The notes beneath the pieces were generated by a model. The model searched no databases. It saw only the letters and a program-made list of their open reading frames with translations, and was not told the origin of the DNA. A stretch of 9,976 nucleotides of DNA, taken from positions 1 to 9,976 of the forward strand of contig JAADDB010000172.1 in NCBI GenBank assembly GCA_013154135.1, in the 5' to 3' direction. This document shows positions 1-6,296 of the stretch, in pieces (position 1 is the stretch's first letter; every line of letters starts with the position of its first letter). This DNA is from Chloroflexota bacterium. Lineage in GTDB: Bacteria > Chloroflexota > Anaerolineae > JAADDB01. A program made the translations under genes and the position numbers.

Positions 1-56
1 ATGCGGTACGACGGTTGATTGCGTGCTCCTTGTCGGCGTAATCGAATGCGAACCAT
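1..56 (-). CDS. rpsP: 30S ribosomal protein S16, N-terminal fragment cut by the window edge
   Basis: The reverse strand from base 56 reads MVRIRLRRQGARNQPSYRI before the window ends, which is the conserved N-terminus of ribosomal protein S16 (family pattern MVkIRLrR.Gak.qP.YRIv). S16 is a small-subunit protein that binds 16S rRNA and is needed for 30S assembly. Only 18 complete codons and part of the next are present; the full protein is usually about 80-90 residues. A strong Shine-Dalgarno sequence, AAGGAGAGGT (bases 62-71), sits 5 bases before the ATG and fixes the start. The gene follows ffh on the same strand, the usual ffh-rpsP order in many bacteria, where KH-domain protein, rimM, trmD and rplS often follow. 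The fragment is short, but start context, sequence and neighbour all agree. Confidence 0.92.
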   Translation of the reverse strand, partial: MVRIRLRRQGARNQPSYR

Positions 57-61
57 GAACG

Positions 62-71
62 ACCTCTCCTT
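62..71 (-). promoter_or_regulatory. Shine-Dalgarno site of rpsP
   Basis: AAGGAGAGGT on the minus strand is a near-perfect anti-16S match, with 5 bases between it and the rpsP ATG. It decides the start of a gene that is otherwise cut off by the window edge. Confidence 0.85.
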
Positions 72-110
72 ATATGTGTGAAATTCCAGTTTTGGATCTC
101 GTTGACCCAC

Positions 111-136
111 AAAACTCGAGCCCCTTGGCGGGACTC
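111..136 (-). terminator. Possible weak intrinsic terminator after ffh
   Basis: On the minus strand GAGTCCC (136-130) pairs with GGGGCTC (124-118) around a GCCAA loop, giving 7 pairs including one G-U. Three bases later comes TTTT (114-111). This is the only hairpin plus T-run in the ffh-rpsP gap. The T-run is short and does not directly abut the stem, so termination may be partial, lowering rpsP read-through rather than ending the transcript. It could also be only a structural element in a shared ffh-rpsP mRNA. Confidence 0.35.
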
Positions 137-149
137 CGATATCTTCTCT

Positions 150-222
150 ACGAGGAACGTCACGCGGGACGCGGCCAACTAAGTGAGCCTTCCTCCCGCG
201 GACCTCCTCAATCGTTCCTCGT
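150..222 (-). other. Nested inverted repeat (structured RNA candidate) between ffh and rpsP
   Basis: Two perfect inverted repeats are nested. The outer arms are ACGAGGAACG (150-159) and CGTTCCTCGT (213-222). The inner arms are CGCGGGA (163-169) and TCCCGCG (194-200). As minus-strand RNA this gives a 10-bp stem, an asymmetric internal loop (12 and 3 nt), a 7-bp GC-rich stem and a 24-nt apical loop. It starts 5 bases after the ffh stop codon and ends about 93 bases before the rpsP ATG. It could be a 3'-end stabiliser or processing site for the ffh message, part of a terminator with the next hairpin, or a leader element of the rpsP transcript. It matches no RNA family I can name. Confidence 0.6.
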
Positions 223-227
223 CACGT

Positions 228-1553
228 TCAGAAAAGTCCACCAAATAGATTACCCGGGAATCGTCCTTTGCGCAACTGTTTCATCAATTGTTGCATCTGT
301 CGGAACTGGCGCAACAGCTGGTTCACTTCCTGGACGCTCGTGCCCGACCCACGGGCAATGCGACGCTTGCGCGAGCTGTTGATGATCCGGGGATTGCGCC
401 GTTCCTCCGGCGTCATGGAGTAGATGATAGCCTCGATCCGCTTCAGTTGTTTGTCCGTCACCTCCGCGGGCAGCTGGGCGGCCAGCCGGTTCATGCCCGG
501 GATCAGTTCCAGCAGTTGGGAAAGGGGACCCAGCTTCTTCATCTCCTGGAGTTGTTCCAGGAAGTCCTCCAGGGTGAAGGTGCCCTCCAGCAGCCGTTTC
601 TCCGCCTCTTCGGCCTTCTTTCGGTCCAGCTCCTGTTCGGCCCGCTCGATCAGGGTGAGGATATCCCCCATGCCCAAAATGCGGGAGGCCAAACGGTCCG
701 GGTGGAAGGGATCCAACGCGTCCAGCTTCTCCCCCACACCCAGGAACTTGATGGGCACGCCGGTGACTTCCCGCACGGAAATGGCCGCGCCCCCGCGCGC
801 ATCCCCGTCCACTTTGGTGAGGATGAGCCCGGTGAGCCCTACCCGTTTGTTGAACTCATCTGCGACTCGCACCGCGTCCTGACCGGTCATCGCGTCCACA
901 ACCAGGAGGGTCTCCTTGGGCTGGGTGCGATCGCGAATGCTCTCCAACTCGGCCATCATCTGATCGTCAATGTGCAAACGGCCCGCGGTGTCGATGATGA
1001 CCGTGGTGTACCCCCGTTTGCGGGCCAAATCCACTCCCCGGACCGCAATGTCCGGCGGAGGGGGCTCGGTGCCTTCGCTGTGGACGGGCACCTGGATCTG
1101 TTGGCCCAGCACTTCCAGCTGCTTGACCGCGGCCGGCCGGTACGTGTCCGCGGCCACCAGAAGAGGGCGATGTCCCTCCTTGCGCAGTTTCAGGGCCAAT
1201 TTGGCTGCAGTCGTCGTCTTGCCCGACCCCTGAAGCCCCACCAGCATGATGACGTGGGGCGGCGCGCCGGACAGGTCCAGCTTCCCCGGCTCCCCCAGGG
1301 TGCGCACCAGCTCCTCGTGGACGATCTTGATGACCTGCTGGGCCGGTGTCAGACCCTTGCGAGCTTCCTGCCCGATAGCCCGTTCCCGGACGCGCTTGAT
1401 GAAGGACTTAACCACCTTGTAGTTGACGTCAGCCTCCAGGAGGGCCAGGCGGACCTCGCGCAGGGCCGCGTCGACCTCTTCCTCCGTCAGCACCCCTCGC
1501 TGGGAGAGCTTATCGAAGACACGTTGTAGCCGTTCGCTCAGTGCGTCAAACAT
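228..1553 (-). CDS. ffh: Signal recognition particle protein Ffh (SRP54 GTPase)
   Basis: Ffh binds the small SRP RNA and hydrophobic signal sequences on nascent chains and delivers ribosomes to the receptor FtsY at the membrane through paired GTP hydrolysis. The 441-residue length is normal. An N-terminal four-helix domain (about 1-90) is followed by the G domain: P-loop GLQGSGKT (106-113), DTYRPAA (136-142), DTAGR (188-192) and TKVDGDARGG (246-255). The M domain (about 300-441) carries the RNA-binding SRKRRIARGSG (394-404) and several methionines near 415-424. It ends in a glycine-rich tail, GNLFGGLF. The ATG at 1553 has AAGGAAGGT (1564-1572) 10 bases upstream. The gene has its own sigma70-like promoter at 1736-1764 and rpsP follows after 171 bases. 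No ylxM-like partner precedes it; the upstream gene belongs to the polysaccharide cluster. All key motifs are intact. Confidence 0.98.
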   Translation of the reverse strand: MFDALSERLQRVFDKLSQRGVLTEEEVDAALREVRLALLEADVNYKVVKSFIKRVRERAIGQEARKGLTPAQQVIKIVHEELVRTLGEPGKLDLSGAPPHVIMLVGLQGSGKTTTAAKLALKLRKEGHRPLLVAADTYRPAAVKQLEVLGQQIQVPVHSEGTEPPPPDIAVRGVDLARKRGYTTVIIDTAGRLHIDDQMMAELESIRDRTQPKETLLVVDAMTGQDAVRVADEFNKRVGLTGLILTKVDGDARGGAAISVREVTGVPIKFLGVGEKLDALDPFHPDRLASRILGMGDILTLIERAEQELDRKKAEEAEKRLLEGTFTLEDFLEQLQEMKKLGPLSQLLELIPGMNRLAAQLPAEVTDKQLKRIEAIIYSMTPEERRNPRIINSSRKRRIARGSGTSVQEVNQLLRQFRQMQQLMKQLRKGRFPGNLFGGLF

Positions 1554-1595
1554 CCTGTGTGTTACCTTCCTTCAGTTCGCTTGCCGGATGTGGGA

Positions 1596-1629
1596 TTGGT
1601 GTGGACGGGCCAAGCCCGTCAACCACCAA
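1596..1629 (-). promoter_or_regulatory. Two-part hairpin in the ffh leader
   Basis: The outer arms TTGGTG (1596-1601) and CACCAA (1624-1629) are perfectly complementary, and inside them GACGGGC (1604-1610) pairs perfectly with GCCCGTC (1614-1620) around a 3-nt loop. A 2/3-nt internal loop separates the two stems. The hairpin ends about 42 bases before the ffh ATG and about 23 bases before its Shine-Dalgarno site. No T-run follows on the minus strand, so it is not an intrinsic terminator. It may stabilise the message or influence translation initiation. The pairing is seen; the role is inferred. Confidence 0.6.
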
Positions 1630-1673
1630 AACTCTTCTCTGTCACGGGGCAAGGACGTGGGCGTCCCGCCGAA

Positions 1674-1697
1674 GCGCGGACCCATCCGCCGCCGAGG
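1674..1697. repeat. 24-nt repeat, copy A (ffh leader)
   Basis: This 24-base stretch matches bases 1846-1869 at 21 of 24 positions in the same orientation. Both copies begin GCGCGGACCC. Copy A can form GCGGA (1676-1680) with TCCGC (1685-1689), a weaker hairpin than copy B because the inner pair is lost by an A for G change. It lies in the transcribed leader predicted for ffh. Confidence 0.6.
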
Positions 1698-1735
1698 ACC
1701 GAATTTTGTCCGTCCATCATTCTGGTCAGGATGAC

Positions 1736-1764
1736 ATTTTAGGAGAGGGCCATAAATAGGTCAA
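1736..1764 (-). promoter_or_regulatory. Sigma70-type promoter of ffh
   Basis: The minus strand carries TTGACC (1764-1759), a spacer of exactly 17 bases, then TAAAAT (1741-1736). That is 5 of 6 matches to each consensus hexamer at ideal spacing. Transcription would start near base 1729, giving a leader of about 175 nt before the ffh ATG. It lies downstream of the end of the polysaccharide cluster, so ffh can be expressed independently of it. Confidence 0.75.
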
Positions 1765-1821
1765 GTTCGTGTGAAAGGATATCAGGAGGTATGGGGAAGG
1801 CAGCCCCCCATGGGTTTTCCT

Positions 1822-1841
1822 GAGGAAACTCGGAGTTCCTC
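1822..1841 (-). other. Hairpin downstream of the polysaccharide cluster
   Basis: GAGGAAACT (1822-1830) pairs with AGTTCCTC (1834-1841) through 8 base pairs with one bulged A and a CGG loop. It follows the palindrome at 1847-1862 on the minus strand, about 30 bases past the last cluster gene. No T-run follows, so it is not a classical intrinsic terminator. It could protect the 3' end of the message or contribute to a factor-dependent stop. Confidence 0.45.
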
Positions 1842-1845
1842 CAAG

Positions 1846-1869
1846 GCGCGGACCCGTCCGCGGCCAAGG
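1846..1869. repeat. 24-nt repeat, copy B, with a 7-bp palindrome flanked by CCAAGG
   Basis: This is the second copy of the repeat at 1674-1697. Here the core is a perfect inverted repeat: CGCGGAC (1847-1853), CC, GTCCGCG (1856-1862). The hexamer CCAAGG stands in direct orientation on both sides (1841-1846 and 1864-1869). It lies 2 bases past the stop of the last glycosyltransferase gene, so it would form a stable GC hairpin at the 3' end of the cluster transcript. No T-run follows it. Confidence 0.6.
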
Positions 1870-1871
1870 TA

Positions 1872-3032
1872 CTACGGGGCTTGTTCACCCAAGCCAAACT
1901 TCAACTCGTAGAACATCCGCTCATACGCGTCCGTGACCGCGTCCCAGGTGTAGTAACGCTGGACCCGGTCCAGCGCGCGGCGGCGGTATTCCTCCACCAG
2001 GTCCGGGTGGTCCAGCAGGTGTTGGAGGACTTCCCGCAGGGCCTCGCCCCCGCGGGATCCATCATAGGCGAACCCCGCGTCCCCAATGGTCTCCAGGTTC
2101 TCCTCCGTGTTGTTGACCACCACGCAACTGCCAAAGGCCATCGCCTCCAGCAGCGCGGGGTGCGTGCCGCCCACCTGGGAGGTCTCCACAAAGATGTACG
2201 CGTGGCTGCTGATCTCCTCGTAGCACTCGCCAAAGCAGTAGCCCGTGAAGATCACGTTGGGGCCCGCGATGGATCGCAGGTAGGCCTTGTACTCCTCCGC
2301 GTAGGGCGCGTCCCCCACGATGACGCACTTCATGTCCGTGTCCAGGCCGTTGCACGCTTCCACCAGGTGATGCGCGCAGTTCTCCGGCACCAGGCGTCCC
2401 ACGAACAGGATGTACTTGCGGGGTTCCAGGCCCCACTTGGCCAGCACCGGCCCCGGCGGTCGGCGGGTCACCTCCGCGCCGTAGGGGATGTAGGGCGGCT
2501 CCTTGCCGTACCGTTCCCGGTAATAGCGCTGCACCACCCGGGAATCGGTGAGGAACGCGTTGGGCAGGATGGTGGCCAGCCGCTCGGTGAAGCGGATGTA
2601 CGCCTTGGCCCATCCCGGCCACTTCTCCCGCTTCCAGTCCAGGCCGTCCACGTTGAGGATGCTGATCTGCCCCCGCAGTCGGGGGATCCAGGTGACGGGG
2701 CTGTTGCCCACGATGAAATAGAGCGCGATGTCGTAGTCCTGGGTGAGCGCGTGCAGGCTGGAGAGAAACGCGTGCACGATGGTGTCCAGGTACTTGTTGG
2801 GGATGGTGGGGATCTTCACCAGGCGCATGCCCTTGTAGGTGGGATGGGGATAGGTAATGTGGTGGGGCCGCGCGTACACGGTCACCCGGTGGCCCCGCTG
2901 GACCAGGCGACTTCCCAGTTGTTCCACACACGTCTCGAACCCGCTGTAGGACGCGGGCACGCCCCGAGTGCCCAGCATGGCGATGTGCAGCGGCCCGTAT
3001 TGTTCCCGGTATCGTTCCAGATCAGCGCTCAC
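1872..3032 (-). CDS. DUF1972-type GT4 glycosyltransferase (rhamnosyltransferase-like)
   Basis: This is a predicted cytoplasmic GT-B fold enzyme of 386 residues that adds a sugar from an activated nucleotide donor to a lipid-linked polysaccharide precursor. The N-terminal half is the DUF1972 domain, recognised by GTRGVPASYSGFET (21-34) and NVDGLDWKREKW (127-138). The C-terminal half is the GT4 donor domain with FVGRLVPEN (210-218) and GGTHPALLEAMAFG (288-301), where E296 would be the donor-side glutamate. DUF1972 enzymes include pneumococcal rhamnosyltransferases such as Cps2T, so rhamnose is a possible donor, but this is inference. The start is GTG at 3032, supported by GAGGAGGT (3038-3045) 5 bases upstream. 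It overlaps the preceding gene by 11 bases and is the last gene of the cluster. Confidence 0.9.
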   Translation of the reverse strand: MSADLERYREQYGPLHIAMLGTRGVPASYSGFETCVEQLGSRLVQRGHRVTVYARPHHITYPHPTYKGMRLVKIPTIPNKYLDTIVHAFLSSLHALTQDYDIALYFIVGNSPVTWIPRLRGQISILNVDGLDWKREKWPGWAKAYIRFTERLATILPNAFLTDSRVVQRYYRERYGKEPPYIPYGAEVTRRPPGPVLAKWGLEPRKYILFVGRLVPENCAHHLVEACNGLDTDMKCVIVGDAPYAEEYKAYLRSIAGPNVIFTGYCFGECYEEISSHAYIFVETSQVGGTHPALLEAMAFGSCVVVNNTEENLETIGDAGFAYDGSRGGEALREVLQHLLDHPDLVEEYRRRALDRVQRYYTWDAVTDAYERMFYELKFGLGEQAP

Positions 3033-4206
3033 TCAGGACCTCCTCATATAGCCGCTCGAACGCGACGATGTGCTTCTCCAGGGTGTAGACCCCGTAGATG
3101 CGATCCAGGCCGGCCTCCCCCATGCGGCGGCGCAAATCCGGATCCTCGCCCAGGCGGATCATGGCCTCGGCCATGCTCTCCGGATCCCGGGGGGTGACCA
3201 GCAGGCCCGTCTCCTCGTGCTTGACGATCTCCAGGGGACCGCCGTGCGCGGTGGCGATGACCGGCTTGGCCGTAGCCATTGCCTCGATGATCACCCGGCC
3301 GAAGGGCTCCGGGGATGTGGACGCGAGGACGAGCACGTCCAGCGCGGCCATCACCTGGGGCGCGTCCTTCCGGTACCCCGCCCAGATGACCCGGTCCTCC
3401 AGGCCCAGTTGTCGGGCCAGGGCCTTCAACCCCTCCCGCAACTCCTCCTCCCCCGGCACCACATCCCCCACGATGACGAAGCGCGCGTTGGGCAGGCGTT
3501 GGGCCACCCGGGCCGCGGCCTGGAGGAACACGTCCTGGCCCTTCCACCAGTGGATGCGGCCCACCACGCCGAAGAGCACTTCATCATCCCTTACGCCCCA
3601 CTCCGCGCGCACGGATCGGCCGTCGTTCTGCGGGTTGAACCGGGCCATGTCCACCGGGGGCGGGATGACCACCAGCCGGTCCTTGACCCCCGGCGCATCC
3701 TGGACCAGGTGTTCCCCCACCGCGTGGGAGTTCACCACCACCCGGTCGGAGCGCCAGGCAATGAGGCGGGCCAGGGTGCGGCGGACCAGGGGCGGCGCCT
3801 GGACGATCTCCCGCACGTACCAGATGTGGGGCACGCGCGCGACCGCGCTGGCAAACGCGCCGCACAGGACCGCGCTGCTGTTGGAGTGGACCAGGCGCAC
3901 CCGGTGATCGCGGATCAGCCGCACCAGGTGATACGTGCCCACCCACAGCCGGGCGAAGAGCAGGCCCAGCCCCTTGGGCGTGGTGTAGCGGCGCCGCAGG
4001 ATGGCCATGTTCACCGTGCGGTTGTCCACCCCAATGCTGGTCAGGGCCGCGCCCAACTGGCCCTCATAGGGCAGATCGTTGGGCAGCACCACCAGAGGCG
4101 TGTACTGGCCCCGGTCCAGCCGCCGCACCAGTTCCAGCAGGCTTACGTCGGATCCGTAGAGTTCGTTGCTCGAATGGACGAACAGAATCGGCTTAGGCGT
4201 CTTCAT
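3022..4206 (-). CDS. GT4 glycosyltransferase, paralogue B
   Basis: A 394-residue GT-B enzyme predicted to transfer a sugar onto the growing repeat unit on the cytoplasmic side. The N-terminal acceptor domain carries FVHSSNELYGSD (9-20), a typical start of this GT4 subgroup. The C-terminal donor domain has VVGRIHWWKGQD (214-225) and PEPFGRVIIEAMA (299-311), with the E-X7-E pair at E300 and E308. There is no signal peptide or clear membrane segment. The ATG at 4206 overlaps the polymerase gene by 14 bases; AAGG lies very close to the ATG, so coupling probably matters for initiation. It is strikingly similar along its whole length to the protein encoded at 6293-7480, including a 37-base identical DNA stretch (3539-3575 and 6819-6855), so the two arose by duplication. 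The donor sugar cannot be read from the sequence. Confidence 0.9.
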   Translation of the reverse strand: MKTPKPILFVHSSNELYGSDVSLLELVRRLDRGQYTPLVVLPNDLPYEGQLGAALTSIGVDNRTVNMAILRRRYTTPKGLGLLFARLWVGTYHLVRLIRDHRVRLVHSNSSAVLCGAFASAVARVPHIWYVREIVQAPPLVRRTLARLIAWRSDRVVVNSHAVGEHLVQDAPGVKDRLVVIPPPVDMARFNPQNDGRSVRAEWGVRDDEVLFGVVGRIHWWKGQDVFLQAAARVAQRLPNARFVIVGDVVPGEEELREGLKALARQLGLEDRVIWAGYRKDAPQVMAALDVLVLASTSPEPFGRVIIEAMATAKPVIATAHGGPLEIVKHEETGLLVTPRDPESMAEAMIRLGEDPDLRRRMGEAGLDRIYGVYTLEKHIVAFERLYEEVLSER

Positions 4207-5548
4207 ACCTTGCCCACTTTCCCCCGGGTCGGATGGTCAACACACCCAACCATACCCACACCAATGCCAGCCAGGTCGCGTCCGTGACGTGATACGCGAG
4301 AAACAACACCAGACCTCCCAATGTCAGCGCCAGCACCATGCCGCGATCCCGCGTGTTGGGTTGCAGCACGCCCCAAATGCCGTCGCCCACCGCGGTCCCC
4401 CACAGGCCGTAGAGGAACACCAGGCCCAGGAATCCCCCCTCCTGCACGTTCTTGATGGTCAGCGAATCCAACCAGGCCGGCGCGAAATAGCGAATGCCGT
4501 GCAACTGCACGAACGTGCCCGGTCCCCACCCGATGAAAGGCCGCATCCGGATGTCCTCCCAGGCCAGGGACCAGCGCTCCATGCGCAGGTTGAAGGTGGG
4601 GTCCCCGTGCAGGCTGAGCAACGTGCGCAACCGGGCCACCGCGGGCACCGAATCGGGTGCGAACAGGAGGACGGCCACCAACAGCACCAAGGCTACCGGC
4701 GCCGCGGCGAAGAGGAGTCCCAGGTGGGCCAGGCGCCGGTTCCCGTCCTCGGGGTAGATCACCCACAGCACGGGCAGGATGATGAGGACCGCGAGCCACG
4801 CGCCCCGGGTCAAACTCAGAATCCACCCCGCGGCGGTGAGGAGGATGCCCAGGCCACTCCAGCGACGGGAGATCCCCCCGCGCGGGTGAAGCCACAGGGC
4901 CAGGGACGCGATGAGCAGTGCGCCCATCGTGCTGCCAAAGATGTTCCCCTCCTCCAGAGTGCCGTAGGGCGCGGGTACCGGCAGGGACCGGGTGATCTGG
5001 ACCCCCAGGTTCAACGGGCTGTGCAGGGTGTGCCCCAGCATGTGGAGGGTGCCGAAGTTCCACGCGTACACGGCTCGGGCCAGCACCCCGTAGGCGGCCT
5101 CGGCCAGGCCCACGCCGTACAGGATGCGGAAGAACGTGCGCCATTCCCCTCGCCGCTGGACCAAGTTCACCGTCACCAGGAACGTCAGCACCATGAGCCC
5201 CAGGCGGATGATGTGCCGCAGCGTGTCCCCGAAATCGGGCGCGTGGAGGAACGCGCTCAGCGCGAGGGCCAGCCACCAACCAATGGCGTACAACCCGGGG
5301 ACCGTCACCCGGGGCCAGATGCCCTGCCAGCCCAGGTAGATCACCAGTAACCCGGCCAGCGCCAACACGGCTACGTGCTCCGCGCGCACACTCACCGGCC
5401 CCACGTCGAACTTGTAATGGTTGAGATACACGCTCACCACCAGCAGGGCCATCGCGGCCGTCGGCCAGGCGCGCAGGAACGCCAGGCTCACGGCCAGGAT
5501 GCCGACTACAACGATAACGATGGCTGCGGATACGAGTATCAGGTCCAT
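4193..5548 (-). CDS. Wzy / O-antigen ligase-like polysaccharide polymerase
   Basis: A 451-residue multi-spanning membrane protein predicted to join lipid-linked repeat units, or ligate a finished glycan to an acceptor, on the outer face of the cytoplasmic membrane. About ten or more hydrophobic segments are visible, the first at residues 3-25. The O-antigen ligase family (Wzy_C) signature region is present: SLTRGAWL (245-252), the large loop with R322, W326 and RPFIGWGPGTF (336-346), then KNVQEGGFLG (366-375) and a terminal membrane block. The open frame extends upstream to 5659, but that part overlaps the acetyltransferase gene and is not hydrophobic, so I choose the ATG at 5548. No Shine-Dalgarno site precedes it; the gap from the acetyltransferase stop is 37 bases and holds a perfect hairpin. 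Polymerase and ligase cannot be separated by sequence alone. Confidence 0.87.
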   Translation of the reverse strand: MDLILVSAAIVIVVVGILAVSLAFLRAWPTAAMALLVVSVYLNHYKFDVGPVSVRAEHVAVLALAGLLVIYLGWQGIWPRVTVPGLYAIGWWLALALSAFLHAPDFGDTLRHIIRLGLMVLTFLVTVNLVQRRGEWRTFFRILYGVGLAEAAYGVLARAVYAWNFGTLHMLGHTLHSPLNLGVQITRSLPVPAPYGTLEEGNIFGSTMGALLIASLALWLHPRGGISRRWSGLGILLTAAGWILSLTRGAWLAVLIILPVLWVIYPEDGNRRLAHLGLLFAAAPVALVLLVAVLLFAPDSVPAVARLRTLLSLHGDPTFNLRMERWSLAWEDIRMRPFIGWGPGTFVQLHGIRYFAPAWLDSLTIKNVQEGGFLGLVFLYGLWGTAVGDGIWGVLQPNTRDRGMVLALTLGGLVLFLAYHVTDATWLALVWVWLGVLTIRPGGKWARYEDA

Positions 5549-5564
5549 GAGACGTGATGGGTGC

Positions 5565-5591
5565 ACGTGATGCGTAAGGTACGCATCACGT
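5565..5591 (-). promoter_or_regulatory. Perfect 12-bp hairpin over the acetyltransferase stop and before the polymerase start
   Basis: ACGTGATGCGTA (5565-5576) and TACGCATCACGT (5580-5591) are perfect reverse complements separated by AGG. The acetyltransferase stop codon (5588-5586) lies inside the 5' arm of the RNA hairpin, and the polymerase ATG begins 16 bases after the hairpin. An extra copy of ACGTGATG lies at 5552-5559. No T-run follows on the minus strand, so it is not an intrinsic terminator for this operon. It is well placed to link termination of one gene with initiation of the next, or to act as an mRNA processing site. Confidence 0.65.
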
Positions 5592-6296
5592 TTCCGGGTT
5601 TTTCCTCCACTTGATGACTTTGGCCGGCACGCCGCCCACCACCGCGTAGGGCGGCACATCGTGGGTCACCACCGCGCCCGCGGCGATGACCGCGCCCCGC
5701 CCCACGCGCACGCCGTCGAGAATGGTGACGCGCGCGCCGATCCACACGTCGTCCTCCACCACAATGCCCTGCTGCGTGGTCCCCTGCGCCTTGATGGGCC
5801 GGTCCGGGTCGTCGAACACGTGGTTCTGGGGGTGGAAGGAGACGTACTGGCCGATGAGCACGTTCTCGCCGATGGTCACCCCGCCGGCACCGCCCACGTA
5901 GTTGTAATCTCCCAAATTGGAATTCGCACCGATGCGCACGCCCTTGCCCAGGAGGGTGAGGAGTCCCGTGGCCTCGATCATGGTGAAACGCCCGATGGAC
6001 ACGTTGTCCCCCAGCCAGACCCCTTCCCGGCTCAGCGCGTCGATGCGCACGTCGTCCTCGATGGTGACACTGCGGCCCAGGTGCAGGTGCCGCGCGTGGA
6101 AGATCTGCACCCGCCGGCCCACGAAGAGCACGCCGTGGCATTCGGCCACCCGCCAGCGCCACCACAGCCCCCGCAGAAAGGCCCATCCCCGGCGCCAGAG
6201 GATGCTCAGCACATCCCCGCCGGTGAGGTGCGGGTCCAGCGTGTATGTGGGATCCTGCTTCAACCGTCGGATAAGCGCCTGTACCCAGCCTTTCAC
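5586..6296 (-). CDS. Left-handed beta-helix O-acetyltransferase (hexapeptide repeat)
   Basis: A 236-residue member of the hexapeptide-repeat acyltransferases, likely a trimeric cytoplasmic enzyme that moves an acetyl group from acetyl-CoA to a sugar hydroxyl of the repeat unit. The N-terminal 60 residues are basic and helical-looking with a Trp-rich stretch (34-48). From about 60 onwards come [IV]-G-x-x-x-x type repeats, e.g. VWLGDNVSIGRF (93-104) and VTIGENVLIGQY (140-151). The catalytic histidine is probably H159 in NHVFDDP (158-164). The C-terminal DVWIGARVTILDGVRVG (183-199) and VPPYAVVGGVPAKVI (214-228) match the CysE/WcaF/NodL-like family. The GTG start at 6296 overlaps the preceding stop codon as GTGA, with AGGAG just upstream. 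The stop lies in a strong hairpin. Succinyl or other acyl transfer cannot be excluded. Confidence 0.9.
   Translation of the reverse strand: MKGWVQALIRRLKQDPTYTLDPHLTGGDVLSILWRRGWAFLRGLWWRWRVAECHGVLFVGRRVQIFHARHLHLGRSVTIEDDVRIDALSREGVWLGDNVSIGRFTMIEATGLLTLLGKGVRIGANSNLGDYNYVGGAGGVTIGENVLIGQYVSFHPQNHVFDDPDRPIKAQGTTQQGIVVEDDVWIGARVTILDGVRVGRGAVIAAGAVVTHDVPPYAVVGGVPAKVIKWRKNPET

Larger units (their letters stand above)
1554..1871. other. 318-base intergenic region between polysaccharide cluster and ffh
   Basis: I see no convincing gene here on either strand. The region contains, from high to low coordinates: a GC-rich palindrome and a second hairpin just past the last cluster gene, a CCCATGGG palindrome (1807-1814), the ffh promoter, a second copy of the 24-nt repeat, a small stem (GGACG 1653-1657 with CGTCC 1662-1666), and a strong two-part hairpin close to the ffh Shine-Dalgarno site. 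Short plus-strand open frames in it overlap the promoter and lack recognisable protein features. Confidence 0.8.

Noticed and set aside
69..74. TATAAG as a -10 element for rpsP
   Set aside because: No -35 element lies at suitable spacing, and the hexamer overlaps the Shine-Dalgarno region, so transcription would begin inside the gene start.
150..222. Small SRP RNA, tRNA or T-box leader in the ffh-rpsP gap
   Set aside because: A GGTCC...GGAGGAAGG stretch on the minus strand recalls the SRP RNA apical domain, but the symmetric loop and GGAA tetraloop layout are missing. There is no tRNA T-arm (GTTCRA) and no T-box motif (GGTGGNACCGCG).
74..382. Plus-strand open frame of 102 codons overlapping the ffh 3' end
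   Set aside because: It runs antisense into the conserved ffh M domain, has no recognisable features, and covers the inverted repeat between ffh and rpsP.
1541..1759. Small plus-strand genes in the cluster-ffh gap
   Set aside because: Several short frames overlap each other, the ffh promoter and hairpins; none has a convincing ribosome binding site or protein-like composition.
1881..3197. Long plus-strand open frames opposite the glycosyltransferase genes (also 288-1529, 3070-4287, 4166-5350, 6350-7672)
   Set aside because: These are antisense shadows caused by high GC at third codon positions; they are His/Gln/Arg/Gly-rich, match no fold and cover conserved genes on the other strand.
5549..5659. 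37-residue N-terminal extension of the polymerase
   Set aside because: It overlaps the end of the acetyltransferase gene, is polar and basic, and precedes a natural first membrane helix that begins right after the ATG at 5548.
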